Assembly: GCA_034667225.1 (NCBI GenBank)
Contig: JAXDKG010000040.1
Location: forward strand, 310,001 to 374,000
Length of the DNA: 64,000 nucleotides
Source of the DNA: DATMER01 sp034667225
GTDB taxonomy: Bacteria; Acidobacteriota; Thermoanaerobaculia; Multivoradales; UBA5704
Direction: 5' to 3'
Shown here: positions 26,469 to 35,069 of the stretch, in pieces
Layout of the letters: each line of letters begins with the position of its first letter
Position numbering within the stretch: position 1 is the first letter of the stretch
Translations under genes and position numbers: made by a program
Notes under the pieces: model-generated
What the model was told of the DNA's origin: nothing
Seen by the model: the letters and a program-made list of their open reading frames with translations, nothing else
Databases searched by the model: none

Positions 26469-27571
26469 CTCCGGTCAACATCACCGACTTCGAAGCGCTC
26501 GCCCGCGAGGTGCTCTCCCGGGAGGCTTACGACTACTACGCGGGCGGCTCCCAAGATGAGGTGACACTGCGCGAGAACCGCGCCGCTTACGATCGTGTTT
26601 CCCTCGCCTATCGCGTCCTGGTCGACGTCTCCCGCCGCGACATGACGACTACGGTGCTCGGCCAGCAGGTCGCGATGCCGATCCTGGTCGCTCCCACCGC
26701 TTTCCACCGGCTTGCGACTCCCGAGGGCGAGCTGGCCACCGCCCGCGCCGCGGGAGCGGCGGGGACGATCATGATCCTCTCCACCCTCTCCACGTCGCCC
26801 ATCGAGGCGGTGGTGGCTGCCGCCTCCGGGCCCATCTGGTTCCAGCTCTACGTCTACCGCGACCGGAAGGCCACGGAGGGGCTGGTGCGGCGGGCCGAGG
26901 CCGCTGGTTGCCGGGCGCTGGTGCTCACCGTGGATGCTCCCCTGATCGGTCGTCGGGAGCGGGACGTTCGAAACCGCTTCAGCCTGCCGCCGGGGCTCGC
27001 GGTGGCCAACCTGCTCGCGGAGGGCTACGGCGATCTGCCGCCGGTCCCCGCAGATTCGGGCCTCGCCGCCTATGTCTCCACCTTCCTCGATCCGTCGCTG
27101 ACGTGGCGGGACGTGGCCTGGCTGCGCTCGATCACCGAGTTGCCGATCCTCGTCAAGGGGATCGTCCGGCCCGACGACGCCCTGCGTGCGGCCGAGGCGG
27201 GCGTCGCAGGAGTGGTGGTGTCGAACCACGGCGGGCGCCAGCTCGACACCGCGCCGGCCACCCTCGATGTCCTGCCGGAGATCGCCGACGCCCTGGCCGC
27301 TCACGGTTGCGGGATCGAAGTGCTCATGGATGGCGGCGTGCGGCGGGGAACGGATGTCCTGAAGGCCGTCGCCCTCGGCGCGAAAGCGGTCCTCATCGGC
27401 CGGCCGGTGCTCTGGGGGCTCGCCGCGGACGGGGAGAAGGGCGCAGCTAAAGTCTTGAGCCTGCTGCGCGACGAGCTCGACTTGGCCATGGCTCTCGCGG
27501 GCGCTCCCACCATCGCCGACATCACCCGCGACATGGTGAAATCGGACCAAAGGGCAAATTTGTCGGACTAA
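26465..27571 (+). CDS. FMN-dependent alpha-hydroxy-acid oxidase/dehydrogenase (lactate/glycolate oxidase type)
   Basis: 368-residue TIM barrel. FMN and substrate residues appear in YYAGGSQDE, APTAFHRLATPEGE, the central VLTVDAPLIGRRERD, and VVSNHGGRQLDTAP with the catalytic His. LMDGGVRRGTDVLKA and LIGRPVLWGL bind the phosphate. It oxidises L-lactate, glycolate or a related 2-hydroxy acid to the 2-oxo acid. The family C-terminus ends near ITRDMV. The last ~10 codons (KSDQRANLSD) come from the 21-bp array that begins at 27543, so the native tail seems replaced. Last gene of the 24856-27571 operon. Confidence 0.88.
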   Translation: MTPVNITDFEALAREVLSREAYDYYAGGSQDEVTLRENRAAYDRVSLAYRVLVDVSRRDMTTTVLGQQVAMPILVAPTAFHRLATPEGELATARAAGAAGTIMILSTLSTSPIEAVVAAASGPIWFQLYVYRDRKATEGLVRRAEAAGCRALVLTVDAPLIGRRERDVRNRFSLPPGLAVANLLAEGYGDLPPVPADSGLAAYVSTFLDPSLTWRDVAWLRSITELPILVKGIVRPDDALRAAEAGVAGVVVSNHGGRQLDTAPATLDVLPEIADALAAHGCGIEVLMDGGVRRGTDVLKAVALGAKAVLIGRPVLWGLAADGEKGAAKVLSLLRDELDLAMALAGAPTIADITRDMVKSDQRANLSD

Positions 27572-27925
27572 GTCCCGAATTTTTCGGACAAAAGCTCAGA
27601 GAAATCGGACTACGGGCTCTATTCCCCGGACCAGCGCCTGAATTTCTCGGACCAGACTCCGAATTTGTCGGACAGAAAAGTGAATTCACCGGACAAAGTT
27701 CCAAATAAACCGGACCACGGTCCGAATTTTTCGGACAGGTCCGAGAAGGAATCGGACAGCGACGTGGAGTTTTCGGACTGCGGTGGAGCATTCTCGGACT
27801 GCGGCAAAAAGTTTTCGGACTGCTCCCAATACTTTTCGGACTGCCGCGGAGCATTCTCGGACTGCTCCCGATACTTTTCGGACAGCGGCGAGGAGGTATC
27901 GGACAGCGGCGGAGAGTTTTCGGAC
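27543..27925. repeat. 21-bp helically phased array A2 (core YCGGAC, 19 copies)
   Basis: CGGAC occurs at 27543, 27564, 27585 and every 21 bp through 27921, nineteen times without a gap or a phase slip. The base before the core is T in 16 copies and C in 3; the base after it is A, C or T but never G. The remaining ~14 nt vary: GAATTT often precedes the core in the first half, GCGGNGGAG-type spacers follow it in the second. The array starts inside the hydroxyacid oxidase stop region and ends 2 nt before the stop of the convergent transporter gene. Reading frames through it encode heptads (FSDCGGA type), but no start signal supports a protein. Confidence 0.97.
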
Positions 27926-27927
27926 AG

Positions 27928-29487
27928 CTATTCGTCGCTCGAACGGTCCCTGGTCTCGCGCAGGAAGAGCGCGCCGACGGCCACCGTCATCAGCGCGACG
28001 GCGATCGGGTACCACAAGCCGGCGTAGATGTTGCCCGCCCGGGCCACCATGGCGGTGGCGAGGAGCGGCAGCATGCCGCCGAACCAGCCGTTCCCGATGT
28101 GGTAGGGCAGCGACATCGACGTGTAGCGGATACGCGTCGGGAAGAGCTCCACGAGGAAAGCGGCGATCGGTCCGTAGACCATCGTCACGTAGAGGACCAG
28201 GATGAAGAGGATCAGCACGGTCATCGGGTAGTTGATCCGCGACTTGTCCACCTCGGCCGGATAGCCGGTCTGCGCCAGCGCCTCCTTGTAGCGGGCCTCG
28301 TCCCAGCCGGCCAGCTCGACCGGGCCGATGCGGGTGATTAGATCCTGCCCGGGCCGCGACTCGAAGGAGAGCCCGGCCTTGGTGAGGAAGTCCTTGGCGC
28401 GGTCGCAGTCCGTGAACTTCGTCGATGGCCCGATGAAGACGTGGAAGTTGCAGTCGCCCGCCGCGACCGAGATCGGATTGGCCGCGTTGTACTCCTCGAG
28501 CGCCGGATTGACGAAGTGGGTGAGACCCTTGAACAGCGGGAAGTAAGTCAAAGCCGCGATCAGGCAGCCGGCGAGGATGATCTTGAGCCGGCCGATGCGG
28601 TCCGAGAGCCTGCCGAAGACGATGAAGAACGGGGTCGCGAGGGCTAGCGAGATGCCGACCACCGTGTACGCGGTCAGGTAGTCGAGCTTGAGCGAGATGG
28701 TCAGGAAGAAAAGCGCGTAGAACTGGCCCGTGTACCAGACCACGCCTTGGCCGGCTGTTGCCCCCAGCAGCGAGAGCAGCACGTACTTGTTGTTCGGGTA
28801 GCGCAGGAAGCTCTCGCGCAGCGGCGCCTTGGAGCCCTTGCCCTGCGCCTTCATCTCGCGGAAGACCGGCGACTCCTCGAGCTTCACGCGGATGTAGACG
28901 GAGAAGATCAGCAGCACCAGCGACACCAGGAACGGCAGGCGCCATCCCCAGCGCGTGAACGTCTCCGGCGCCATCAGGCCGCGGCAGAGGCCGATTACGA
29001 GCAGCGACAGGAAGAAGCCCAGGGTCGCGGTGGTCTGGATCCAACTCGTGGCGGCGCCGCGGTTCCGGTCCGTGGCATGTTCCGCGACATAGGTGGCGGC
29101 GCCGCCGTACTCCCCTCCCAGTGCGAGGCCCTGAGCCAGGCGGAGGAGGACCAGGATGACCGGAGCGGCCATGCCGATCGCCTCGTACGTCGGCAGCAGC
29201 CCCACGCCGAAGGTCGCCGCGCCCATAACGACGATGGTGAGCAGGAACGTGTGCTTGCGGCCGACCAGGTCGCCCAGGCGCCCGAACACCAGGGCGCCGA
29301 AGGGCCGCACCAGGAAGCCGGCGGCGTAGGTGGCGAACGCCGCAAGCAGCGCCGCCGTGTCGTTGCCCTTGGGAAAGAACAGCGCCGCGAAGAACGGCGC
29401 CAGCGTCGCATATAGATAGAAGTCGTACCACTCGAAGACAGTGCCGAGCGACGAGGCGAAAATGACCCTCCGCTCTTCGGGCCGCAT
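27928..29487 (-). CDS. MHS family MFS transporter (metabolite:H+ symporter)
   Basis: 519-residue inner-membrane permease with about 12 transmembrane helices. The family marks are FEWYDFYLYATLAPFFA, GRLGDLVGRKHTF in loop 2-3, LALGGEYGGAATYVAEH and FGRLSDRIGRLKII in loop 8-9. Relatives import proline/betaine, shikimate, citrate or 2-oxoglutarate. An unusual soluble insert of about 110 residues (roughly 325-430) sits between helices in the C-terminal half. It faces the hydroxyacid oxidase gene across array A2, so a link to hydroxy-acid uptake is possible but unproven. Confidence 0.88.
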   Translation of the reverse strand: MRPEERRVIFASSLGTVFEWYDFYLYATLAPFFAALFFPKGNDTAALLAAFATYAAGFLVRPFGALVFGRLGDLVGRKHTFLLTIVVMGAATFGVGLLPTYEAIGMAAPVILVLLRLAQGLALGGEYGGAATYVAEHATDRNRGAATSWIQTTATLGFFLSLLVIGLCRGLMAPETFTRWGWRLPFLVSLVLLIFSVYIRVKLEESPVFREMKAQGKGSKAPLRESFLRYPNNKYVLLSLLGATAGQGVVWYTGQFYALFFLTISLKLDYLTAYTVVGISLALATPFFIVFGRLSDRIGRLKIILAGCLIAALTYFPLFKGLTHFVNPALEEYNAANPISVAAGDCNFHVFIGPSTKFTDCDRAKDFLTKAGLSFESRPGQDLITRIGPVELAGWDEARYKEALAQTGYPAEVDKSRINYPMTVLILFILVLYVTMVYGPIAAFLVELFPTRIRYTSMSLPYHIGNGWFGGMLPLLATAMVARAGNIYAGLWYPIAVALMTVAVGALFLRETRDRSSDE

Positions 29488-29489
29488 GG

Positions 29490-29921
29490 CTAGATGAGCG
29501 GGATGATCTGTCCGATGACGCCGATGATGCCGTTGAGCGCCGAGGCCCAGGTGGAGGCGCCGGTGAGGTCGCCGAGCGATTTCTCGAGGGCCTGGATCCC
29601 CGTCCGAAGCTCGGCGCTGTGCTGCTCCAGGCTGGCCGCGATATCGCTGAGCTGGGCCGTGTCGAGCTCGTTGATCACCGAGGTCAGGTGGAGGCGGGAC
29701 GCCACGAAAGCCTGCTTGTCGGCGTCCGGAAGCTGCTGCACCTGCTGCACGACCTCGATGCCGTAGAGCTGGATCTCGATCGTCCGCAGGCCGTCGAGAA
29801 GCTGGTTCAGGTCGGCCTGGGGATCGGCGAGGGCCTTGTCCGCATCCGCCTGCGCCTTGTCCGCATCGGCCTGGGCTTCAGCTACCGGATCCGGCTTGGC
29901 GAGATTGTCAGAATCGCTCAT
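29490..29921 (-). CDS. Hypothetical helical protein with hydrophobic C-terminus
   Basis: 143 residues, not recognised. The N-terminus repeats QADADKA/ALADPQADL and is acidic. The centre is helical (LNQLLDGLRTIEIQLYGIEV), and the C-terminal 15 residues are hydrophobic (ALNGIIGVIGQIIPLI). No signal peptide is seen. The start overlaps the stop of the upstream lipoprotein gene by 4 nt, so the two are probably made together. The transporter gene begins 2 nt downstream on the same strand. Confidence 0.6.
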   Translation of the reverse strand: MSDSDNLAKPDPVAEAQADADKAQADADKALADPQADLNQLLDGLRTIEIQLYGIEVVQQVQQLPDADKQAFVASRLHLTSVINELDTAQLSDIAASLEQHSAELRTGIQALEKSLGDLTGASTWASALNGIIGVIGQIIPLI

Positions 29922-30850
29922 GGCTGGGTTGCTCCCGTGCTGCCGGTGGAGACGGCTGTCGTGGTTTGTGTCTTCAGGGTGTCGAGGCTCGCGAGGACCG
30001 GGGCGAGGTCATCCGTGATGGCCTGGACCTCCGCGGCGGTGAGGTCGTTCGAGAGCAGCTTGTTCCAGGCCTGCTGCAGGTCTCTCGCCGCCTGCGCCGC
30101 GGTTTTCACCTGGGCCACCAGCGCCGGCTGGGAGAGCACGGAGAGGCGCTCGGACATCCAGGCGCTCTGCGTGGCCGCGTTGACCTGGCCGGCCATGAAG
30201 GGGGTGAGGACCTGTTGATCGTAGGTCTGGGCGGTGGTGAACCGGGCATTGGCCTCGGCCTGGCTGCCGAGCACCGCGAGCAAAGTCTGCTGGAGCTGAA
30301 GGATCTGGGAGATCGTTTCCTTGCGCGCTTCGAGCTCTCGCTGCAGCTCCTTGCCCTGGATTTCCTTGACGACGAGGTTCCCGACGCTGCCGGCCACGGC
30401 GGCCTCGTCCTGCGTCGTCTGCTGCGCAACGCTCGTGCCGCGCACCTCCTGGGTCACCCCTCCCAGGGTGGTGGCGAGGCTCTGCACCTCGGTCGCGAAC
30501 GACTGCGGCGCGCTGCTCGTCGCCAGACCCGCCAGGGCCTGGAAGTAATCGCCCAGCAGGGTGGTCTGCAACTGGATGCGATTGAGCTCCGCCAGGTAGT
30601 CCCGCATGTCCTGGTCCTGTTTTTGAATATCGGACAGGGCAACCGGTGCGAGAGCCCGGCTTTGCAGCAGCTTTACCGAGTTGGCGTCGACGGCGCTGTT
30701 GCCAACCTGGGTGATGAGGCCTGTGACCGCCTGGGTGTAGGCGGTACCGGCGGAGGCGAAGGCCTGGAACTGGGGGATCCTCGCCGTGGCGCAGCCCGTG
30801 AGGGCGGCGAGCAGCAGGAGCGGCAGGAGCAGATGGACGGCTCTCTTCAT
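29918..30850 (-). CDS. Helical lipoprotein of unknown function
   Basis: 310 residues. The lipoprotein signal peptide is LLLPLLLLAALTGC. The mature chain is almost entirely helical and rich in Gln, Ala, Leu and Thr (DYLAELNRIQLQTTLLGDYF, VVKEIQGKELQRELEARKET), with a Thr/Ser-rich end. It resembles periplasmic coiled-coil lipoproteins but matches no family I recognise. First gene of a minus-strand unit with 29490-29921. It is divergent from the sulfotransferase gene with an 83-nt spacer. Confidence 0.65.
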   Translation of the reverse strand: MKRAVHLLLPLLLLAALTGCATARIPQFQAFASAGTAYTQAVTGLITQVGNSAVDANSVKLLQSRALAPVALSDIQKQDQDMRDYLAELNRIQLQTTLLGDYFQALAGLATSSAPQSFATEVQSLATTLGGVTQEVRGTSVAQQTTQDEAAVAGSVGNLVVKEIQGKELQRELEARKETISQILQLQQTLLAVLGSQAEANARFTTAQTYDQQVLTPFMAGQVNAATQSAWMSERLSVLSQPALVAQVKTAAQAARDLQQAWNKLLSNDLTAAEVQAITDDLAPVLASLDTLKTQTTTAVSTGSTGATQP

Positions 30851-30933
30851 TTCGTTGTCTCCCGAGGAGTGGCCGGAGTATACCCCCGGTAATAACGGAA
30901 CAGGAAGGGCTTATCTGTGCGGAGATTCTTGCA

Positions 30934-31857
30934 ATGACCGACGTCCTCTATATAACGGGCCATGGGTATTCGGGCTCGACGCTTCTGACCTTCCTCCTCG
31001 ACGCCCATCCCCAGATCGCCACGATCGGCGAGCTGGGGATCGCCGAGCTGACGAAGAGCCAGACCCCGCCCGAGGAGTACCTGTGCTCGTGCCACGCCCC
31101 CGTGCGGGAGTGCGAGTTCTGGCGCCGTGTCAGCCGGGAGATGGGGGAGCGGGGGCTGCCCTTCGACGTCTGGGACTCCGACCTCGACTTCCGGGCGAAG
31201 GACGGAGGCATCTCTGATGTGATCCTGCGCGCGGTCCAGCGCGGACCGATCCTGGAGACGGCGCGCAGCATCGGGGTCCGGGTCGTCCCCGGAGCCCGGC
31301 GCGAGCTCGCCCGGATCCTCTCCCGGATCGAAGCTTTGGCCGAGATCGTCACCGGCATCAAGGGCAGCCGCATCTTCCTGGACAGCTCCAAGCGGCCCGA
31401 GCGGGCGGTCTTCATGCGCCGCATCCCGAGCTTCGACATGCGGGTGCTCCATCTCGTCCGGGACGGCCGCGCCGTCACCTGGTCGAACATGAAGAACCTC
31501 GGCGTCGGCGTCGAGGCGGCGGCGGACTCCTGGGTCGCCGACAACCGGGCAGCCGAGCAGGCCCGGCGCTACTTCCCGAAGGACCGCTGGATGACCCTGC
31601 GCTACGAGGACCTCTGCGCGGACCCTGCCGGCACTCTGTCGAGGATCTACACCTTCTCCGGCCTGCCGCCCGGAAACGGGGTCCCCCAGTTCCGGACGGG
31701 CGAGCACCACGTCATCGGCAACCGCATGCGCCTGTCGTCCACCTCGGAAATCCGCATCGACGACCGCTGGAAGACGGCGCTCGAGCCCGAGCAGATGTCG
31801 GTGGCCGAGAGCCGGGTGGGAGAGCTGAACCGGGGCTACGGCTATGGAGCCATCTAA
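30934..31857 (+). CDS. Sulfotransferase family protein
   Basis: 307 residues. The PAPS 5'-phosphosulfate loop is GHGYSGSTLLTFLLDAHP (~9-26). The 3'-phosphate-binding strand and helix are LHLVRDGRAVTWS (~172-184), and LRYEDLCADPAGTL is the conserved late motif. It would transfer a sulfuryl group from PAPS to a glycan or lipid hydroxyl. The Cys-rich stretch CSCHAPVREC (~50-60) is typical of this bacterial subfamily. It overlaps the next gene by 14 nt and begins a three-gene glycan operon. Confidence 0.85.
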   Translation: MTDVLYITGHGYSGSTLLTFLLDAHPQIATIGELGIAELTKSQTPPEEYLCSCHAPVRECEFWRRVSREMGERGLPFDVWDSDLDFRAKDGGISDVILRAVQRGPILETARSIGVRVVPGARRELARILSRIEALAEIVTGIKGSRIFLDSSKRPERAVFMRRIPSFDMRVLHLVRDGRAVTWSNMKNLGVGVEAAADSWVADNRAAEQARRYFPKDRWMTLRYEDLCADPAGTLSRIYTFSGLPPGNGVPQFRTGEHHVIGNRMRLSSTSEIRIDDRWKTALEPEQMSVAESRVGELNRGYGYGAI

Positions 31858-33997
31858 TATCCGCGCCAATACCCGCGCCGCGGTGGTCGGCGCGGGATAC
31901 GTGGCCGCCTTCCATATCGAAGCCATGGCCGGCGTCCCCGGCCTGGAGATCGCCGCGGTGTGCGATCCCGATCTCGAGCGGGCGCGGGCCCTGGCGCAGC
32001 GCTGGGGCATCCCCGCAGCCGTGGCCTCGATCGCGGAGCTGGCCGCCCTCGACGTCCAAGTCGCGCACGTCCTCACCCCGCCCGACCTCCACGTGCGGGT
32101 GACCCGCGAGCTTCTGGAAGCCGGGATCGGCGCGTTCGTGGAGAAGCCCTTCGCCCTTTCGAGCCGCGATGCCCGGGAGCTGGCGGAGCTGGCCGCGTCG
32201 CGGGGAATCCCCCTCGGGGTCAACCACAACAACCTCCACCATCCGGCCTTCACGCGCCTCCTCGACTGGGTGCGGGCGGGCCGGATCGGCCGCGTCGAGC
32301 ACGTGCGCATCTGCCTCTCGGTGCCGCTCGCGCAGCTCGACGCCGGGGACTTTTCCCACTGGATGTTCCGGTCGCCCGAGAACATCGTCTTCGAGCAGGC
32401 CCCCCATCCGCTGTCGCAGCTCCATGCCTTGATCGGCCGCGTGCGGGAGGCGCACACTACCCTGCTCGGCACGCGGGAGCTCAACCCCGGCCAGATCTTC
32501 CACGACCGCTGGCTCGTGGCAGCGAGCGGCGAGCGCGGCACGGCGGAGATCTACATGTCCTTCGGCCGGCCGTTCCACCGCTGGACCCTTGAAGTTCTGG
32601 GGACCGACGGCTCCGCCGAGGCCGACCTCGGCCACGGCTTCTTCTCTTTCGAAGAGAAGACCTCCTGGCTCGACTTCTGGAACGGCTTCCTCGCCGGCCG
32701 GCGGCGCGCCCGCTCCCTGAGCCGGGACAGCCGGCAAAACCTCCTCGGGTATGCCCTCTACACCCTCGGTCTCGGCCGTCGGGCGGACACCTTCTTTGCC
32801 GGCATGCGCGGCTCCATCGAGGCGTTCTACGCCGCCCTGCGGGCCGGCGAAGCCCCTTCGGTGGATGCTTCCGAGGGGGCCGAGGTGCTGGAGTGGTGCG
32901 AGGCGATTGCAGACATCGCCCGCCGTCCGACGAATCCCGAGGCTCTCCCCGTCCCCTCCGAACCGGCCCCGCCGCGCCCCGGCGAGATCGTGGTCCTCGG
33001 CGGCACCGGCTTCATCGGCCGGCGGGTGGTCCAGGGGTTGCTCGACCGCGGCGCCCCGGTCACCGCCGTCGTCCGCCGCACGCACGGCCTGCCGCCCGCG
33101 CTCCTCGAAGCCGCCCGGGATGGGCGCCTGCGTATCCTGAAAGGAAGCTTGGAGGACCGCGCCTCTCTGGCCTCGGCCTTCCAGGGTGCGCAGACCGTCC
33201 TCCATCTCGCCACCGGCGGGGGAGACACCTGGGAAAAGGTCGAACGCTCCATGGTCCGGGGCTCGACGGGCGCTGCCGAAGAGGCCATGGCGCAGGGGGT
33301 CGGGCGCTTCGTCTACGTCTCCTCGATCGCCGCTCTCTATGGCGGACCCGATGCCGGCACGGCAGTCCTCGAAGACTCCCTGGAGACCGATCCCCAGCCC
33401 GAGGCGCGCGATGTCTACAGCCGGGGCAAGGCCGTGACCGAGCGCGCCCTGGTCGCCCTGCAGCGCGAGCGCGGTCTGCCGCTGGTCATCGCCCGGCCGG
33501 GGGTCGTCCTCGGCGAAGGCACTCCGTTCCAGCACTCGGGCTTTGGCCTCTGGGTGAGGGACAACCACTGCGTCGGTTGGGGATTGGGAGAAAATCCGCT
33601 CCCCCTGGTCACCGCGGACGACGTGGCCGACGCCCTGGTCCGCATCGCCCTTCACGAGGGAGACGAACTGAACGGAAAGGCCCTCAACCTCTGCGGCCGG
33701 CCGTCGTGCTCGGCGCGGGAAGTCGTGGACCAGTTGCGGAGCGCTACAGGGCGGGATCTCCACTTCCACCCGCGCCCTTTGTGGTTCAGCCAGATCCTCG
33801 AGATCGGCAAGTGGATAGTGAAGAAGGCCGGCCGCCGTCCAGGCACGGTCTTCCCCTCCTACCGCGACCTCAAGGCGCGGGCGCTCGTCCCAGCCTTCCC
33901 GTGCCGCACGGCCCGGGAGGTGCTCGGCTGGATGCCGGTCGACGACCGCGAGGGTCTCCTCGAGCGCACCGTGCGCATCTATAGCAATCAAAAGTGA
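31844..33997 (+). CDS. Gfo/Idh/MocA oxidoreductase fused to NAD-dependent epimerase/dehydratase
   Basis: 717 residues with two enzyme units. Residues ~10-370 are a Gfo/Idh/MocA oxidoreductase: AAVVGAGYVAAFHIEAMAG, the EKPFAL lysine motif, and the NHNNLHHPAF region. Residues ~385-710 are an extended short-chain dehydrogenase: VVLGGTGFIGRRVVQGLL, FVYVSSIAALYGG, then the YSRGKAVTE catalytic Tyr/Lys. Both use NAD(P) and modify nucleotide sugars, so the fusion may do consecutive steps. The gene overlaps the sulfotransferase (14 nt) and the glycosyltransferase (GTGA, 4 nt), so all three probably serve one surface glycan. Confidence 0.88.
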   Translation: MEPSNIRANTRAAVVGAGYVAAFHIEAMAGVPGLEIAAVCDPDLERARALAQRWGIPAAVASIAELAALDVQVAHVLTPPDLHVRVTRELLEAGIGAFVEKPFALSSRDARELAELAASRGIPLGVNHNNLHHPAFTRLLDWVRAGRIGRVEHVRICLSVPLAQLDAGDFSHWMFRSPENIVFEQAPHPLSQLHALIGRVREAHTTLLGTRELNPGQIFHDRWLVAASGERGTAEIYMSFGRPFHRWTLEVLGTDGSAEADLGHGFFSFEEKTSWLDFWNGFLAGRRRARSLSRDSRQNLLGYALYTLGLGRRADTFFAGMRGSIEAFYAALRAGEAPSVDASEGAEVLEWCEAIADIARRPTNPEALPVPSEPAPPRPGEIVVLGGTGFIGRRVVQGLLDRGAPVTAVVRRTHGLPPALLEAARDGRLRILKGSLEDRASLASAFQGAQTVLHLATGGGDTWEKVERSMVRGSTGAAEEAMAQGVGRFVYVSSIAALYGGPDAGTAVLEDSLETDPQPEARDVYSRGKAVTERALVALQRERGLPLVIARPGVVLGEGTPFQHSGFGLWVRDNHCVGWGLGENPLPLVTADDVADALVRIALHEGDELNGKALNLCGRPSCSAREVVDQLRSATGRDLHFHPRPLWFSQILEIGKWIVKKAGRRPGTVFPSYRDLKARALVPAFPCRTAREVLGWMPVDDREGLLERTVRIYSNQK

Positions 33998-35064
33998 GAG
34001 TTCCCCATCTGCTCCACGTCTTCTCGAACTTCGTGCCGACCGGCCCGGAGCTGAGGACCGTGGAGCTGATCGGCGCGTTCGGAAAGGGTTTCCGTCACTC
34101 CATCGTCTCCATGGACGGGAGGACGAGCGCGGCAGACCGGCTGTCACCGGACGTCGACGTGCGCCTCCTGCCGGCCCCGCCCAAGGCCGGATCGTTTGCA
34201 ACCGCCCGCCGGCTGCGCAAGCTCCTTAGCGAAGAGCAGCCCGATCTCGTGCTCACCTACGGCTGGGGGGCGTTCGACATGCTCTTCGCGGCCCGAAGCG
34301 CCGGCTTCCGGCGGGTGATCCATCACGAAGAGGGGTTCAACGAAGACGAGGCGGAGCAGTTCAAGAGCCGGCGGGTCTTGGCGCGCCGGCTCATGCTGCC
34401 CGGCGCGGCGGCCGTGGTCGTCCCCTCCGAGCGCCTGCAGGCTGTCGCCCTCGACCTGTGGCGGCTCCGGCCGGAGAAGGTGCGGCTGATCCCCAACGGC
34501 ATCCGGCTCGACCGTTTCGCGCCCGCCGATCCTGGAAAGACCAGGAGCGGGCCGCTGGTGGTGGGAACCGTCGGAAGCCTGCGGCCGGTGAAGAACCATG
34601 CCCGGCTGCTGGAGGCCGTCGCCAGGGTGCCGGATCTCCATCTCCTGCTGGTGGGAGACGGTGAGGAGCGCCCCGCCTTGGAGCGCCGGGTCGCGGCGCC
34701 GGACCTCGCCGGCCGTGTCCGCTTCGCGGGCTATCAGGAATCGCCGGCCCCCTTCTACCAGGCCATGGACATCTTCGCCCTGTCCTCGGACAGCGAGCAG
34801 ATGCCGGTCGCCCTGCTCGAAGCCATGGCCTCCGCCCTGCCGGTCGTCTCGACCGATGTGGGGGACGTCCGGGCGATGCTCCCGCCCGAGCAGGCTCCCT
34901 TCCTGGGGCCCGATCTCGCCGGCCCGCTCGCCGAGTTGGCCCGGTCCCCTAAGCTCCGCCGCCAGCTCGGCATCCTCAACCGGAGGCGGGTGGAGGAGCG
35001 CTACTCCTTCGAGGCGCTTTGCGCTGCGTACCGGGAGCTGTACGAGTCTGTGCTGGTCTCCTAG
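33994..35064 (+). CDS. GT4-type glycosyltransferase
   Basis: 356 residues with GT-B fold. The donor-site region reads LVVGTVGSLRPVKNHARLLE, LLVGDGEERPALE, then the EX7E-like motif SDSEQMPVALLEAMASALPV (~270-289). The N-terminal acceptor half starts HLLHVFSNFVPTGPELRT. It would add a sugar from a nucleotide donor to a glycan. A GTG start sits inside the previous stop codon (GTGA). A short copy of its 3' end (AYRELY-SVL) occurs at 35983-36036, beyond the VapBC module. Confidence 0.88.
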   Translation: MRVPHLLHVFSNFVPTGPELRTVELIGAFGKGFRHSIVSMDGRTSAADRLSPDVDVRLLPAPPKAGSFATARRLRKLLSEEQPDLVLTYGWGAFDMLFAARSAGFRRVIHHEEGFNEDEAEQFKSRRVLARRLMLPGAAAVVVPSERLQAVALDLWRLRPEKVRLIPNGIRLDRFAPADPGKTRSGPLVVGTVGSLRPVKNHARLLEAVARVPDLHLLLVGDGEERPALERRVAAPDLAGRVRFAGYQESPAPFYQAMDIFALSSDSEQMPVALLEAMASALPVVSTDVGDVRAMLPPEQAPFLGPDLAGPLAELARSPKLRRQLGILNRRRVEERYSFEALCAAYRELYESVLVS

Positions 35065-35069
35065 ACCCC

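Noticed and set aside
27543..27925. CRISPR array or plasmid-type iteron origin
   Set aside because: Cores of 5-6 nt at 21 bp leave no 30-nt spacers and there are no cas genes; no Rep gene or AT-rich unwinding region is nearby for an origin.
27665..28027. Heptad-repeat protein (FSDCGGA type) encoded by array A2
   Set aside because: The frame runs into the antisense of the transporter gene, has no ribosome site, and other frames are also open.
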